Source: Hyphomicrobium_B sp001006785 (GTDB lineage Bacteria > Pseudomonadota > Alphaproteobacteria > Rhizobiales > Hyphomicrobiaceae). From it: DNA of 64,000 bases. Below, piece after piece: positions 35,858 through 44,687 of the stretch (the stretch's first letter is position 1; each line of letters begins with the position of its first letter). Below the pieces are notes generated by a model that was not told where the DNA came from, did not search any database, and saw only the letters and a program-made list of their open reading frames with translations. The stretch is taken from contig NZ_CDHO01000003.1 of the NCBI RefSeq assembly GCF_001006785.1, positions 248,001 to 312,000 of the forward strand, read 5' to 3'. A program made the position numbers and the translations under genes.

Positions 35858-36292
35858 CGATAACTCCCCCAAAACGATTCCGCCCAGACTAATCTGGCAT
35901 GGTGCCACACGCCAACCTACGACAAAATATTTCCCTGGGATTGCGCCGCTATTGTCGGAGGTTGGCAAGAAGCCGCCGTCGGCACAAGCGATCTAATACG
36001 GATGTCCCCGATTCGCTTGTAATGTCTGGACTGAACAGACTCAATTGGACGATTGCTGCCAACACGCCCGCCGCTCGGTCTCCAAGGCGGTCGTCCCCAC
36101 AGTCGTCGTGCCGATTTCGGCAGGCAGATGCGGTCTTAATTTACGCCCTTAGCGCAAATGTTTTTGATCCTGCACTCCGGCTGCTCCGCCAAGAGACTTT
36201 CCGGTCATGAGGTCGTTTTATCTCTGCTAGCATTTCTTGGTCGGAAGACGCCCCATGATGCCGGAGCATCAAATCAGGGCAGTCCAATGAAA
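35858..36292. other. Intergenic region without a recognised gene
   Basis: About 435 bases between the DUF47 gene start and the end of the TetR gene. Short frames here have no similarity I recognise. It probably carries the phosphate-operon promoter; no PHO box could be identified with confidence. Confidence 0.4.
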
Positions 36293-36889
36293 TTACCGAG
36301 CCTTGCGCTGCGCAGGCGCGCGATGACTTCCGCTACGCGTCATACGATCCAGCTGCTCAACAAACTCATTTTTCTGCCGCGAAGGGACGCTCGTAATACC
36401 GACTGTTTTTGAAAACCAGAATCCGTCAGCTGCCATTCTGACGACCAGACAGCCGATCGTATCGTCCGAATTGCCGTGCTGCCTCATTTGCTTCGAAAGC
36501 CATTTAACCCAGCGCGTGCGCATTGCGGTTTCGGTAGCGAGCATGATCCCCAGCGTATTCCAGTGCTCTGCATCTGGATTGTTTTGACCGTCAAGACAGG
36601 TCAATAAGTATGCCCGCGTGAAGCGGCCCACAGGGTCGGGATCTTTAGCGATGTAGCTCTCTATGCTCTCCGAAAGATCATCGAGAAGCTTATCAACGAG
36701 CGCGACGATCAACGCCTGCTTTGTCGGGAAATGATGGAGGAGGCCGCCCTTACTGACGCCGGCGCGTTGCGAAATCGCATCGAGGGTCGCATTCGCGATC
36801 CCAACCTCCGCGCATAACCTCGCTGCGACGTCGAGCAACTGGCTGCGAACTTCAACCGGCCGCTTCTTTCTACGGTGAGCAAGGCTCAT
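36293..36889 (-). CDS. TetR-family regulator, likely repressor of the RND pump
   Basis: A 198-residue TetR/AcrR protein. The N-terminal HTH (LDVAARLCAEVGIANATLDAISQRAGVSKGGLLHHFPTK) is typical, followed by a ligand-binding helical domain of AcrR length. It is divergent to an RND adaptor/permease pair, the standard place for the repressor of an efflux pump. The intergenic region holds an imperfect palindrome (36957-36970). ATG 36889 has no clear ribosome site. The inducer is unknown. Confidence 0.92.
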   Translation of the reverse strand: MSLAHRRKKRPVEVRSQLLDVAARLCAEVGIANATLDAISQRAGVSKGGLLHHFPTKQALIVALVDKLLDDLSESIESYIAKDPDPVGRFTRAYLLTCLDGQNNPDAEHWNTLGIMLATETAMRTRWVKWLSKQMRQHGNSDDTIGCLVVRMAADGFWFSKTVGITSVPSRQKNEFVEQLDRMTRSGSHRAPAQRKAR

Positions 36890-36956
36890 GGGAGTTTATA
36901 TCTTCCTTTCCGAGCCGCACGCGTGGTTGAGCGAGTCCACAGCTGCTCTTGAAAAA

Positions 36957-36970
36957 ACCGTCTGGATGGT
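36957..36970. promoter_or_regulatory. Possible TetR operator
   Basis: ACCGTCTGGATGGT is an imperfect palindrome (10 of 14 positions symmetric) in the divergent region between tetR and the RND genes. It is only a candidate, because no second copy was found. Confidence 0.3.
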
Positions 36971-37174
36971 ATCTTTATTGTTTTTGTCGCGTAAATCCAC
37001 TAGGGATCGGATGAAACTTGCGCTTTTTATGATGTCTTCGCACCCATCGCGACGTCCAGAGGCGATCGAAAGACGTCACGCAGATGACGGCATCTCCATC
37101 AAGAGTTCCTTCTTTGCCAGCCTGCTCTTTGTAAGCAAACCCGCTTAGAACCCAGGACTTCAAAGGCCTTCGAT

Positions 37175-38383
37175 ATGTTGACCGTTCGCGAAATTCTTGC
37201 TCGCCCAGTTCGATGGCGTGCAGCATGTCTCGGTGGGCTCTCACTTGCAGTTCTAGCGGTGGGACCCGCTTATGCTCAAGAAGGAGGCCCGCCGCCGCCG
37301 GCGGTATCGGTGCTCAAGCTTGCCGCACATCCCGTTCCAGTCATGAGCGAACTCCCTGGCCGCATTGCAGCGACGCGCGTTGCAGAAGTGCGGGCGCAGG
37401 TCACGGGAATTCTGCAAGAACGGGTATTCGAGCAGGGTACGTTCGTGAGAAAGGGCGATGTCCTCTACCGCATCGATCCCGACCTGTTTCGGGTGCGGGT
37501 AGCAAGCGCCGAGGCCACGCTGCAGCGAGCGAAAGCCCTTCAGGCCAACGCCAAGCAGCAATATGATCGCCAAAAGGAATTGCGGGCGCGCGACGTTGCG
37601 AGCGGTGCCAGCTTCGACACGGCAGCCGCAAATCTCGCGCAGTCTGATGCAGATGTCGCGCTTGCCGAAGCGGCGTTGGAAGAAGCGCGGATCAATCTTG
37701 GATATACCGAAGTCCGTGCTCCGATCACCGGCATCATCGGCGGAGCCCTTGTCACCGAAGGCGCGCTGGTGACGACGCTGGACGCCAACCAGAAGCTTGC
37801 TCTCATCCAGCAGATCGATCCGGTTTATGCGGATTTCACGCAGTCGTCCGCCGAGTTGCTCGCGCTGAAACGCGCCGTTGCTGATGGCAAGCTCGCGAGC
37901 CCGGCGCCGGGCCAAGCTCGCGTCGAACTCGTCTTCGATGACGGCACGATCTATGCGCAGCCGGGAAGACTGCTGTTTTCGAGCGCAAGCGTCGACGCTA
38001 TGACCGGACAGGTCACCCTGCGCGCTGAATTTCCCAATCCCAAAAGCGACCTGCTGCCGGGCCTCTATGTCCGTATCCGCATCGAGCAGGCCGTTCGCGA
38101 TGGAGCCATCACTGTTCCACAACGAGCCGTTCTTCGCGCTCAGGATGGCAAAGCTCAGGTTTACGTTGTCGCGAACGACCGGACGGTCGAGGCGCGCGAT
38201 ATAACGCTCGGACAGACGTTCGGCTCTGACTGGGTTGTCGAAACGGGTCTCAAGAGCGGCGAGCAAATTATCGTCGACGGCGTGCAGAAGGCACAGCCGG
38301 GCGGGAAAGTTACCGTCGAGATCTGGAAACCGGCCGAGAACGCGCGACCGGCAGACAAAGCGGCAACGCAAGCAATCAGATAG
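37175..38383 (+). CDS. RND efflux periplasmic adaptor (AcrA/MexE type)
   Basis: A 402-residue adaptor protein. A Sec signal peptide (up to AYAQ) and a Pro-rich stretch (GGPPPPAVSV) precede a lipoyl/barrel-sandwich hairpin. That part runs from GRIAATRVAEVRAQVTGILQERVFEQGTFVRKGDVLYRIDP through a coiled coil (LAEAALEEARINLGYTEVRAPITGIIGG), followed by the beta-barrel and the C-terminal membrane-proximal domain. It bridges the inner-membrane pump and an outer-membrane channel. The signal sequence lacks a lipobox Cys, so it is not a lipoprotein. It is eight bases upstream of the permease gene. Confidence 0.95.
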   Translation: MLTVREILARPVRWRAACLGGLSLAVLAVGPAYAQEGGPPPPAVSVLKLAAHPVPVMSELPGRIAATRVAEVRAQVTGILQERVFEQGTFVRKGDVLYRIDPDLFRVRVASAEATLQRAKALQANAKQQYDRQKELRARDVASGASFDTAAANLAQSDADVALAEAALEEARINLGYTEVRAPITGIIGGALVTEGALVTTLDANQKLALIQQIDPVYADFTQSSAELLALKRAVADGKLASPAPGQARVELVFDDGTIYAQPGRLLFSSASVDAMTGQVTLRAEFPNPKSDLLPGLYVRIRIEQAVRDGAITVPQRAVLRAQDGKAQVYVVANDRTVEARDITLGQTFGSDWVVETGLKSGEQIIVDGVQKAQPGGKVTVEIWKPAENARPADKAATQAIR

Positions 38384-38391
38384 GCGCCTCG

Positions 38392-41300
38392 ATGGCTCAG
38401 TTCTTCATTGGCCGGCCCGTGCTGGCGTGGGTGTTCGCGTTCTTCATTGCGATCGCGGGCCTGATTGCCCTGCCCTTTCTCCCGATTTCGCAATATCCCA
38501 AGGTTGCACCTCCCCAGGTCATGATCTCGACGCTTTATCCCGGCGCGTCACCGCAGGAGATCTATCAGGGCGTCACGCGGCAGATCGAGGAAGAGCTGAA
38601 TGGCGTCGATCGCCTCGTCTACTTTGAATCGACGTCCGATACCTCAGGCGCGATCAACATAACGGCCACCTTCAAACCTGGAAGCGACATCGACCAGGCC
38701 TCCGTCGACGTTCAGAACGCACTACGCCGCGTCGAGCCACGCCTTCCGCGCGCCGTAACGGCCCAAGGCATTACGGTTGAAGAGGCGAGCACGGGCTTCC
38801 TGCTATTCATCGCGCTCACGTCGACGGATGGAAAGACGGACGAGATCGCGCTCGGCGATTATTTGAGCCGCAACGTCCTGGGCGAACTCCGGCGCATTGA
38901 CGGCGTCGGCCGTGCCCAGCTCTTCTCGGCGCAGCGCGCCATGCGCGTGTGGATCGATCCGGACAAGATGGTCGGTTACAACATCACCGCCTCGGATGTC
39001 AGCGACGCGATCCTGGCGCAAAACGCCCAAGTCGCAGCAGGACAGATCGGCGCTGCTCCCAATCCGATCACCCAGGATCTGACTGCCACCGTTCTCGTCA
39101 AAGGACAGCTGAGCGATACGAAGGAATTCGGCGAGATCATTCTCCGCGCCAATCCGGACGGATCGACGGTTCGCCTGCATGACGTCGCGCGCGTCGAAGT
39201 CGGTGCCGAAACCTACAGCTTTGCGAGCCGTCTGGACGGCCAGCCCAGCGCCGCCGTCGGTGTTCAGCTTTCGACGTCCGGAAATGCGGTTGCGACGGCC
39301 AAGGCCATTAAAGCCAAGATGGAAGAACTTTCCCGCTTCTTTCCGCAAGGCGTCGCCTATTCGATACCCTATGACACCAGCCCCTTCGTCTCGGCGTCGA
39401 TCGAAAAGGTTCTGCACACGCTGGTCGAAGCTATTGTTCTCGTCTTTATCGTGATGTTCGTTTTCCTTCAAAGCTTCCGCTACACGCTCATCCCGACGCT
39501 CGTGGTGCCCGTGGCCCTGCTCGGCACGCTCGCCGTCATGTATGCTGCGGGCTTTTCGATCAACGTTCTGACCATGTTCGCGATGGTGCTTGCCATCGGC
39601 ATTCTTGTCGACGACGCCATTGTGGTCGTCGAAAACGTCGAGCGCATCATGGCGGAAGAAGGGTTGTCGCCAAAAGACGCCACACGGAAAGCGATGGGGC
39701 AGATCACAGGCGCCATTCTCGGCATCACGCTGGTTCTCGCATCCGTCTTCATTCCGATGGCGTTCTTCCCCGGTTCGACGGGGATCATCTATCGTCAGTT
39801 CAGCCTGACGATGGTCGTCTCAATTCTGTTCTCGGCGTTCTTGGCTTTGTCGTTGACGCCTGCGCTCTGCGCAACGCTCCTCAAGCCGATCCCGCATGGG
39901 CATCACGAGAAGAAGGGACTCGGCGGCTGGTTCAACCGAACCTTCGATCGCATGACGTCGGGGTATTCAGAGCGCATAGCGGGCCTAGTCAAGCGCGCGG
40001 GCCGGATGATGGTCGTCTACCTCGCGCTCCTCGCCGGGCTCGGATATCTGTTTTTCAATCTGCCGAGCGCGTTCGTTCCCGATGAGGATCAGGGGTACAT
40101 CATTGTCGACGTGCAGGGGCCGCCCGAGGCCAGCCAAAACAGAACCATTGCGTCCCTTGAAAAGATCGAGGCGGTCTTCAAAGCCGAGCCGGCCGTCGAT
40201 AACGTCTTCTCCGTTCAGGGCTTCAGTTTCTCCGGCAATGGACCGAACGCAGCCCTATTGTTTCCCACATTGAAAGACTGGTCGGAACGCGGGCCCGGAA
40301 ACTCGGCGCAAGAAATTGCGAACCGGGTCAACATGCAGCTCTTCGCACTCAAGGATGCGACGACGTTTGCGCTCTCGCCGCCGCCGATCGAAGGCTTCGG
40401 CACCACCAACGGCTTTTCATTCCGTTTGCAAGATCGCGGCGGCCTGGGTCAGGATGCACTTAACAAGGCGGCGGGAGAACTGATCGAGAAGGCTTCGGCA
40501 AGCGGCATCATTACCGGCATTCGCGCGGAAGGCATGCCGGACGCCGCGCAGATCGTGCTGGTTATCGATCGCAAGAAGGCCAACACGTTTGGTGTGACGT
40601 TCGCGGACATCAACAACACGATCACCGCAAACCTCGGCTCGTCCTACATCAACGACTACCCGAACGACGGCCGAATGCAGCGCGTGGTGGTGCAGGCGAA
40701 GGATCGAAGCCGACTGCAGGCCGAAGATCTATTGAAGCTCAACGTTCGCAACGCGAACGGCGGCATGGTGCCATTGTCGTCGTTCGCAACGATCGAATGG
40801 CAAAAAGGCGCCGCGCAGATCGTCGGCTACAATGGCTATCCATCGGTGCGCATATCGGGTGCTTCGGCTCCGGGATATTCCTCAGGAGCGGCGATCGCGG
40901 AGATGGAACGCCTCGCCTACCAGCTGCCCAAGGGGTTCGCATTCGAGTGGACCGGACAATCGCTTGAAGAGATTAAGTCCGGCGCGCAGGCGCCATTCCT
41001 TCTCGCGCTCAGCATCCTCTTCGTATTCCTGCTGCTCGCGGGGCTCTATGAAAGCTGGTCAATTCCTCTGGCGGTTATTCTCGTCGTTCCCCTTGGGGTA
41101 ATCGGCTCCGTGGCCGCGGTCATGCTGAGGGGGATGCCCAACGATCTTTATTTCAAGGTCGGCCTCATCGCGATCATTGGCCTGTCGGCAAAGAACGCCA
41201 TCCTGATCGTGGAGTTTGCGAAAGACTACTATGCTCAAGGCAAATCGCTTCGCGAAGCTGCCGTCGAGGCGGCGCGGATACGGCTACGTCCAATCATCAT

Positions 41301-41577
41301 GACGTCGCTCGCCTTCGCGCTCGGCGTCGTCCCTCTCGCCATCGCAGTAGGCCCTAGCGCCGCGAGCCAGAACGCGATCGGAACAGGTGTTCTTGGCGGC
41401 ATGATCTCGGCGACGATCCTTGCTATCATCTTCGTGCCCGCGTTCTTTGTCTTTGTCCTTGGCGTCCTGAAGACCAAACGGCCCGGACAGGATCATCGTG
41501 ACGGACCGATCCCAAGTTCGGCACCACGCGCGGCGGTAGAAGCAGAATATTCTCCTGGATCAGGAAGCCTGCCGTAG
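38392..41577 (+). CDS. RND multidrug efflux permease (AcrB/MexF type)
   Basis: A 1061-residue HAE1-type RND transporter with 12 predicted membrane helices and two large periplasmic domains. N-terminal AQFFIGRPVLAWVFAFFIAI, the proton-relay Asp pair in ILVDDAIVVVENVERIMAE near residue 405, and the paired Lys/Arg region in VGLIAIIGLSAKNAILIVEF near residue 930 are typical. It exports hydrophobic drugs or metabolites driven by protons. No outer-membrane TolC-type channel gene is in the window, so it must use one encoded elsewhere. Confidence 0.96.
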   Translation: MAQFFIGRPVLAWVFAFFIAIAGLIALPFLPISQYPKVAPPQVMISTLYPGASPQEIYQGVTRQIEEELNGVDRLVYFESTSDTSGAINITATFKPGSDIDQASVDVQNALRRVEPRLPRAVTAQGITVEEASTGFLLFIALTSTDGKTDEIALGDYLSRNVLGELRRIDGVGRAQLFSAQRAMRVWIDPDKMVGYNITASDVSDAILAQNAQVAAGQIGAAPNPITQDLTATVLVKGQLSDTKEFGEIILRANPDGSTVRLHDVARVEVGAETYSFASRLDGQPSAAVGVQLSTSGNAVATAKAIKAKMEELSRFFPQGVAYSIPYDTSPFVSASIEKVLHTLVEAIVLVFIVMFVFLQSFRYTLIPTLVVPVALLGTLAVMYAAGFSINVLTMFAMVLAIGILVDDAIVVVENVERIMAEEGLSPKDATRKAMGQITGAILGITLVLASVFIPMAFFPGSTGIIYRQFSLTMVVSILFSAFLALSLTPALCATLLKPIPHGHHEKKGLGGWFNRTFDRMTSGYSERIAGLVKRAGRMMVVYLALLAGLGYLFFNLPSAFVPDEDQGYIIVDVQGPPEASQNRTIASLEKIEAVFKAEPAVDNVFSVQGFSFSGNGPNAALLFPTLKDWSERGPGNSAQEIANRVNMQLFALKDATTFALSPPPIEGFGTTNGFSFRLQDRGGLGQDALNKAAGELIEKASASGIITGIRAEGMPDAAQIVLVIDRKKANTFGVTFADINNTITANLGSSYINDYPNDGRMQRVVVQAKDRSRLQAEDLLKLNVRNANGGMVPLSSFATIEWQKGAAQIVGYNGYPSVRISGASAPGYSSGAAIAEMERLAYQLPKGFAFEWTGQSLEEIKSGAQAPFLLALSILFVFLLLAGLYESWSIPLAVILVVPLGVIGSVAAVMLRGMPNDLYFKVGLIAIIGLSAKNAILIVEFAKDYYAQGKSLREAAVEAARIRLRPIIMTSLAFALGVVPLAIAVGPSAASQNAIGTGVLGGMISATILAIIFVPAFFVFVLGVLKTKRPGQDHRDGPIPSSAPRAAVEAEYSPGSGSLP

Positions 41578-41584
41578 GAATTGC

Positions 41585-41608
41585 GCGACGGCATTCGACT
41601 GCCGTCGC
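41585..41608 (+). terminator. Hairpin just behind the RND permease gene
   Basis: GCGACGGCA (41585-41593) is perfectly complementary to TGCCGTCGC (41600-41608) with a six-base loop, seven bases after the stop codon. There is no T-run, so it may be a weak terminator or an mRNA end-stabilising structure. Confidence 0.45.
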
Positions 41609-41935
41609 CTCGCGACACGGCTTATAGAAAGGCGAGAAGTCGGGAGTACTCGCGACCATGGTCGCAAACTACGGTCTATCGCCGGCGAAATTGCGCCGCC
41701 CTTAGATGGAGCGAAGTGCTCGCTTCGATCCACCAAGAACTATCGACCGCGAACCAGAGGCATCGTTCCCGCCAGTGCCGCCCCATACGAGATGAGCCGA
41801 AGGCCAGTCGAGCGTATGAATTTCTGGATTGTGCTTGAACGAAGAAAAAGGTGCGTTCGATTTTACCGAAGAGCGTGCAGGCTAAAACGGACGCTGCACT
41901 TCATAAAACAAATAAAAAATGCCCTCGCCCCCGAA

Positions 41936-41967
41936 GGAAAAATCCGCGCGAGTTGCCTCGCGCGGAT
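41936..41967 (-). terminator. Rho-independent terminator of the APC permease gene
   Basis: Reading the minus strand, an 11-base perfect stem (ATCCGCGCGAG / CTCGCGCGGAT, loop of four) is followed directly by TTTTTCC. It begins seven bases after the permease stop codon. Confidence 0.88.
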
Positions 41968-41973
41968 CGTAGG

Positions 41974-43728
41974 TTAGGCAGGCGGGAGCTGGAAGTAATA
42001 GTGACCGAACAATATCACTGCGACGCCGAGCGCAAGTGTGAGGTAGGGCAGCATGCCCGCCCGGCGTTCGCCGAGATCCTGACTCTTGAGATCGAGATCC
42101 TGGAGCATGTGATCCGGGAACCTGCCCTTGTCCTGAACATAGTGCCGGTAGAAGAACACCGGAAGGATCAGGAGCGCGAAGCCAATTCCGTACCAAAGCG
42201 AGTTCGGATTTCCCCAGACCTTGGCGCCGGCACCCATCAGCAGCAGGTTGAAGAAGCCAAGCGCAACGTTGACGGCCACGAGCCAATTCGGCGTGCGATA
42301 CGGACGCGGAATGTTCGGGCTGTCGATGCGGTGGATCCAGACCGACTGCAAGTTCAAGAAGATGAACAGCATGTAGCCGACGTTTGAGATCGCAAGAATG
42401 AAGTAGTACGCGTTGGTGTCCGACGACGCGAACGACAACAGACCGAGATTGAAGACAAGGTCGGTCCACATCGCCTTCGTCGGCGCGCCGTGCTCGTTGA
42501 CATGACTGAGGTATTTCGGAAGCCAGCCGTCAACGCCGCCCTGATAGAGCGTGCGCGATGAACCGGCCATCGCCATCATGATCGCGAGGATCAGCGCCAG
42601 CACCATCATCATCTCGAGGAGATGCGTGACGAAGGTCGATCCCGTGCCGACCATCTGACCCATCGCAGCCGCAACGCCAGTGCCGTCGACGATCCCCGGA
42701 GCGGTCATACCCTCGAGACCGAGATAGCCTTGGAAGGTTGCAGCGACGAGCGAATAAAGCACGACGCACAGAAGGCCGGCGCGAACGATCGATTTTTTCG
42801 TATCGACCGCCGGATTCTTGAATTCACGCGTGTAGCAAACGGCTGTTTCGAACGCGTACGTCGACCAGCCTGCAATGAACAGCGCCCCCAAGAACTGCGT
42901 CCATCCCCCGTTGCTCCAATCCCCGACCGGCGGAACGAGCGGGAAGTAATTCTCCGAGTGGACACTGCCGTTGAAGAAAGGAACGAGGCCGACGATCAGC
43001 ATCGGCACGACCACCATCAAGCCGATCCACATCTGCACGCGCGCGGTTCCGAGAATGCCGCGATGTTGAATGGCGAATGCCAACAACATCAGAGCCGCGC
43101 CGATGAAGAACGTCGAACCGATTTCGACGTTGACGACACCGAAAAACGAGAAGTTCAAAAGGGTCAAACTGCGAAGCGCCGGCGTGTGGACTTGCGTAAC
43201 GGCAGCAATCGCGATCTTGGCTGCTTCCTCGACGGACTTGCCGTCGATCGCCGCCGCATTGGCAGCCGCATGAAGCCATGCCACGACTTCCGGAGAGGAG
43301 GCCGTGAAAGTTGGAATGGGGGCAATCGCGTTCAAAATATAACCAGCCGCGATCGTACACCCGAGCGAAAGAACCGGTGTCCACGCATACCAGTTACACC
43401 ACACCGACAATGGCGCGATGAGCTTGCTGTAGCGAAGCCACGCCGCTGCACCGTAAACGGCGGCACCACCCGACTTGTTCGCGAAAAGACCTGCGATTTC
43501 TGCGTAGCTATAGGCTTGTAAAAATCCCATCAGAACCGAAATGGTCCATACGACAAACGCGAGCTTGCCGGCCGCTGCGCCCATACCGCCGATTGAAATC
43601 ATCACGAGCGCCGGCACGCCGCTCGCAATCCAGAAAGCACCTTTCCAATCGATCGCTCTATGGAGTCCGTCTCCTTGGTCGGGGGCAGAAGACAAAGCCG
43701 CCGCCCTCGTCTCGCTAATCATCGTCAT
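41974..43728 (-). CDS. APC-superfamily amino acid/amine permease
   Basis: A 584-residue transporter with about 12-13 membrane segments (examples: ALVMISIGGMGAAAGKLAFVVWTISVLMGFLQA, LLNFSFFGVVNVEIGSTFFIGAALMLL, YYFILAISNVGYMLFIFLNL). It belongs to the amino acid-polyamine-organocation group. A GGAGGAG ribosome site precedes ATG 43728. It is divergent from an XRE-cupin regulator, and the shared 5' region holds three operator-like repeats, so it is the likely uptake system of the amine cluster 44.6-51 kb. The substrate is unknown; amine or amino acid is inferred from context. Confidence 0.88.
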   Translation of the reverse strand: MTMISETRAAALSSAPDQGDGLHRAIDWKGAFWIASGVPALVMISIGGMGAAAGKLAFVVWTISVLMGFLQAYSYAEIAGLFANKSGGAAVYGAAAWLRYSKLIAPLSVWCNWYAWTPVLSLGCTIAAGYILNAIAPIPTFTASSPEVVAWLHAAANAAAIDGKSVEEAAKIAIAAVTQVHTPALRSLTLLNFSFFGVVNVEIGSTFFIGAALMLLAFAIQHRGILGTARVQMWIGLMVVVPMLIVGLVPFFNGSVHSENYFPLVPPVGDWSNGGWTQFLGALFIAGWSTYAFETAVCYTREFKNPAVDTKKSIVRAGLLCVVLYSLVAATFQGYLGLEGMTAPGIVDGTGVAAAMGQMVGTGSTFVTHLLEMMMVLALILAIMMAMAGSSRTLYQGGVDGWLPKYLSHVNEHGAPTKAMWTDLVFNLGLLSFASSDTNAYYFILAISNVGYMLFIFLNLQSVWIHRIDSPNIPRPYRTPNWLVAVNVALGFFNLLLMGAGAKVWGNPNSLWYGIGFALLILPVFFYRHYVQDKGRFPDHMLQDLDLKSQDLGERRAGMLPYLTLALGVAVILFGHYYFQLPPA

Positions 43729-43797
43729 CGATGCTCCTCCTACGGAACAAATGCCAATTTCGGCTTAGAATTTATGAGGAGCGATGAATTCATAAAA

Positions 43798-43856
43798 TTG
43801 CATACTACGCAAGTCATTTGCATTTGATGCATTATAAACTTTTGTATCAGATGCAA
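43798..43856. promoter_or_regulatory. Three TTGCA-N5-TGCAA operator-like repeats between permease and regulator
   Basis: TTGCA-TACTA-CGCAA at 43798-43812, TTGCA-TTTGA-TGCAT at 43818-43832 and TTGTA-TCAGA-TGCAA at 43842-43856 share a dyad pattern, each deviating at one base. Distances between starts are 20 and 24 bases, about two helix turns. They match a perfect copy upstream of glnT (49103-49117). They are the likely binding sites of the cupin-XRE regulator. Confidence 0.7.
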
Positions 43857-43937
43857 AGCAGCATTCTCCATTTCGTGAGTTAGTCAAGGCCTCGCACTGC
43901 ACAAAAATTGCGCCGGGACTGCAGTCGTATTAGGCTG

Positions 43938-44621
43938 ATGAAAAACACGGGACATCAGCAAGACATGAGCAAAGAGAAGGGGCTGCGGAAAATCCGACGG
44001 CCCGCAGCGCGCAAGCCCACGCCGGATTTGGCGGACAACAGAGATTTCGCGAATCTTCCGCTTGAAAGCCGAATCGGAGCGGTCATCAAGCGCCGTCGCG
44101 CGGAAGCAAATCTGACTCTCGCCGACCTCAGTGCCGGCGCCGGACTATCGAGCGCGATGCTGAGCCGAATAGAAAACGGCATGGCGATGGCCAGCCTCGA
44201 TGCACTTGAACGCCTCTGCGCGGCGGTCGGCATCGGACTCGGCGATCTCTTCAAGGAAACGGATACGCAGCGCGGAAGCGCTCAGCTCGTCAAACGCGCC
44301 GAGCAGATGGAAGTCGTGCGCGTCGGAACGAAATTCGGCCACACCTACCGGCTGCTCGCTTACGATCGAGGACCGCGCAAGCTTTTCGAGCCGTTCTTCA
44401 TCGAGATGGACAAGAAAAGCGAGTCCTATCCGCGCTTCGCGCATCCGGGAACTGAATTCATCTACATGCTTCAGGGGCGAATGGAATACCGCTTCGGAGA
44501 TCGAACCTATCTCGTCGAGCCGGGCGACGCGTTCACCTTCTCCGGCGACGTCGTGCACGGCCCCGAAAAGCTTCTCGATGACCGCATAAGATTTCTCGCG
44601 ATCATTTTCTATAACACGTGA
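43938..44621 (+). CDS. XRE-family regulator with cupin sensor domain (PuuR-like)
   Basis: A DNA-binding regulator of the XRE-cupin class (227 residues from ATG 43938; TTG 43908 and ATG 43965 are alternatives). The HTH is IGAVIKRRRAEANLTLADLSAGAGLSSAMLSRIENG. The C-terminal cupin contains HPGTEFIYMLQGRMEYRFGDRTYLVEPGDAFTFSGDVVHGPEKL with candidate metal ligands His and Glu. PuuR of E. coli, a repressor of putrescine utilisation, has the same layout. It is divergent from the permease and probably binds the repeats in between. The effector is unknown. Confidence 0.88.
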   Translation: MKNTGHQQDMSKEKGLRKIRRPAARKPTPDLADNRDFANLPLESRIGAVIKRRRAEANLTLADLSAGAGLSSAMLSRIENGMAMASLDALERLCAAVGIGLGDLFKETDTQRGSAQLVKRAEQMEVVRVGTKFGHTYRLLAYDRGPRKLFEPFFIEMDKKSESYPRFAHPGTEFIYMLQGRMEYRFGDRTYLVEPGDAFTFSGDVVHGPEKLLDDRIRFLAIIFYNT

Positions 44622-44633
44622 CGCCGAGTATAT

Positions 44634-44663
44634 GAAAAGGCCGGAGGCTGTGACGCCTCCGGC
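44634..44663 (-). terminator. Terminator of the glnT-glxBCD operon
   Basis: On the minus strand GCCGGAGGC-GTCACA-GCCTCCGGC is followed by CTTTTC, with a nine-base perfect stem. It starts 25 bases after the glxD stop codon and is shared with the end of the convergent regulator gene. Confidence 0.85.
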
Positions 44664-44687
44664 AAGTGGAGGTAACCGGGGAAACGG

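Larger units (their letters stand above)
41578..41973. other. Gap between the RND permease and APC permease genes
   Basis: About 400 bases without a convincing gene. Two hairpins are present: one at 41585-41608 (nine-base perfect stem, no T-tract, just after the pump stop) and the APC terminator at 41936-41967. The rest, AT-rich towards 41920, shows nothing recognisable. Confidence 0.5.
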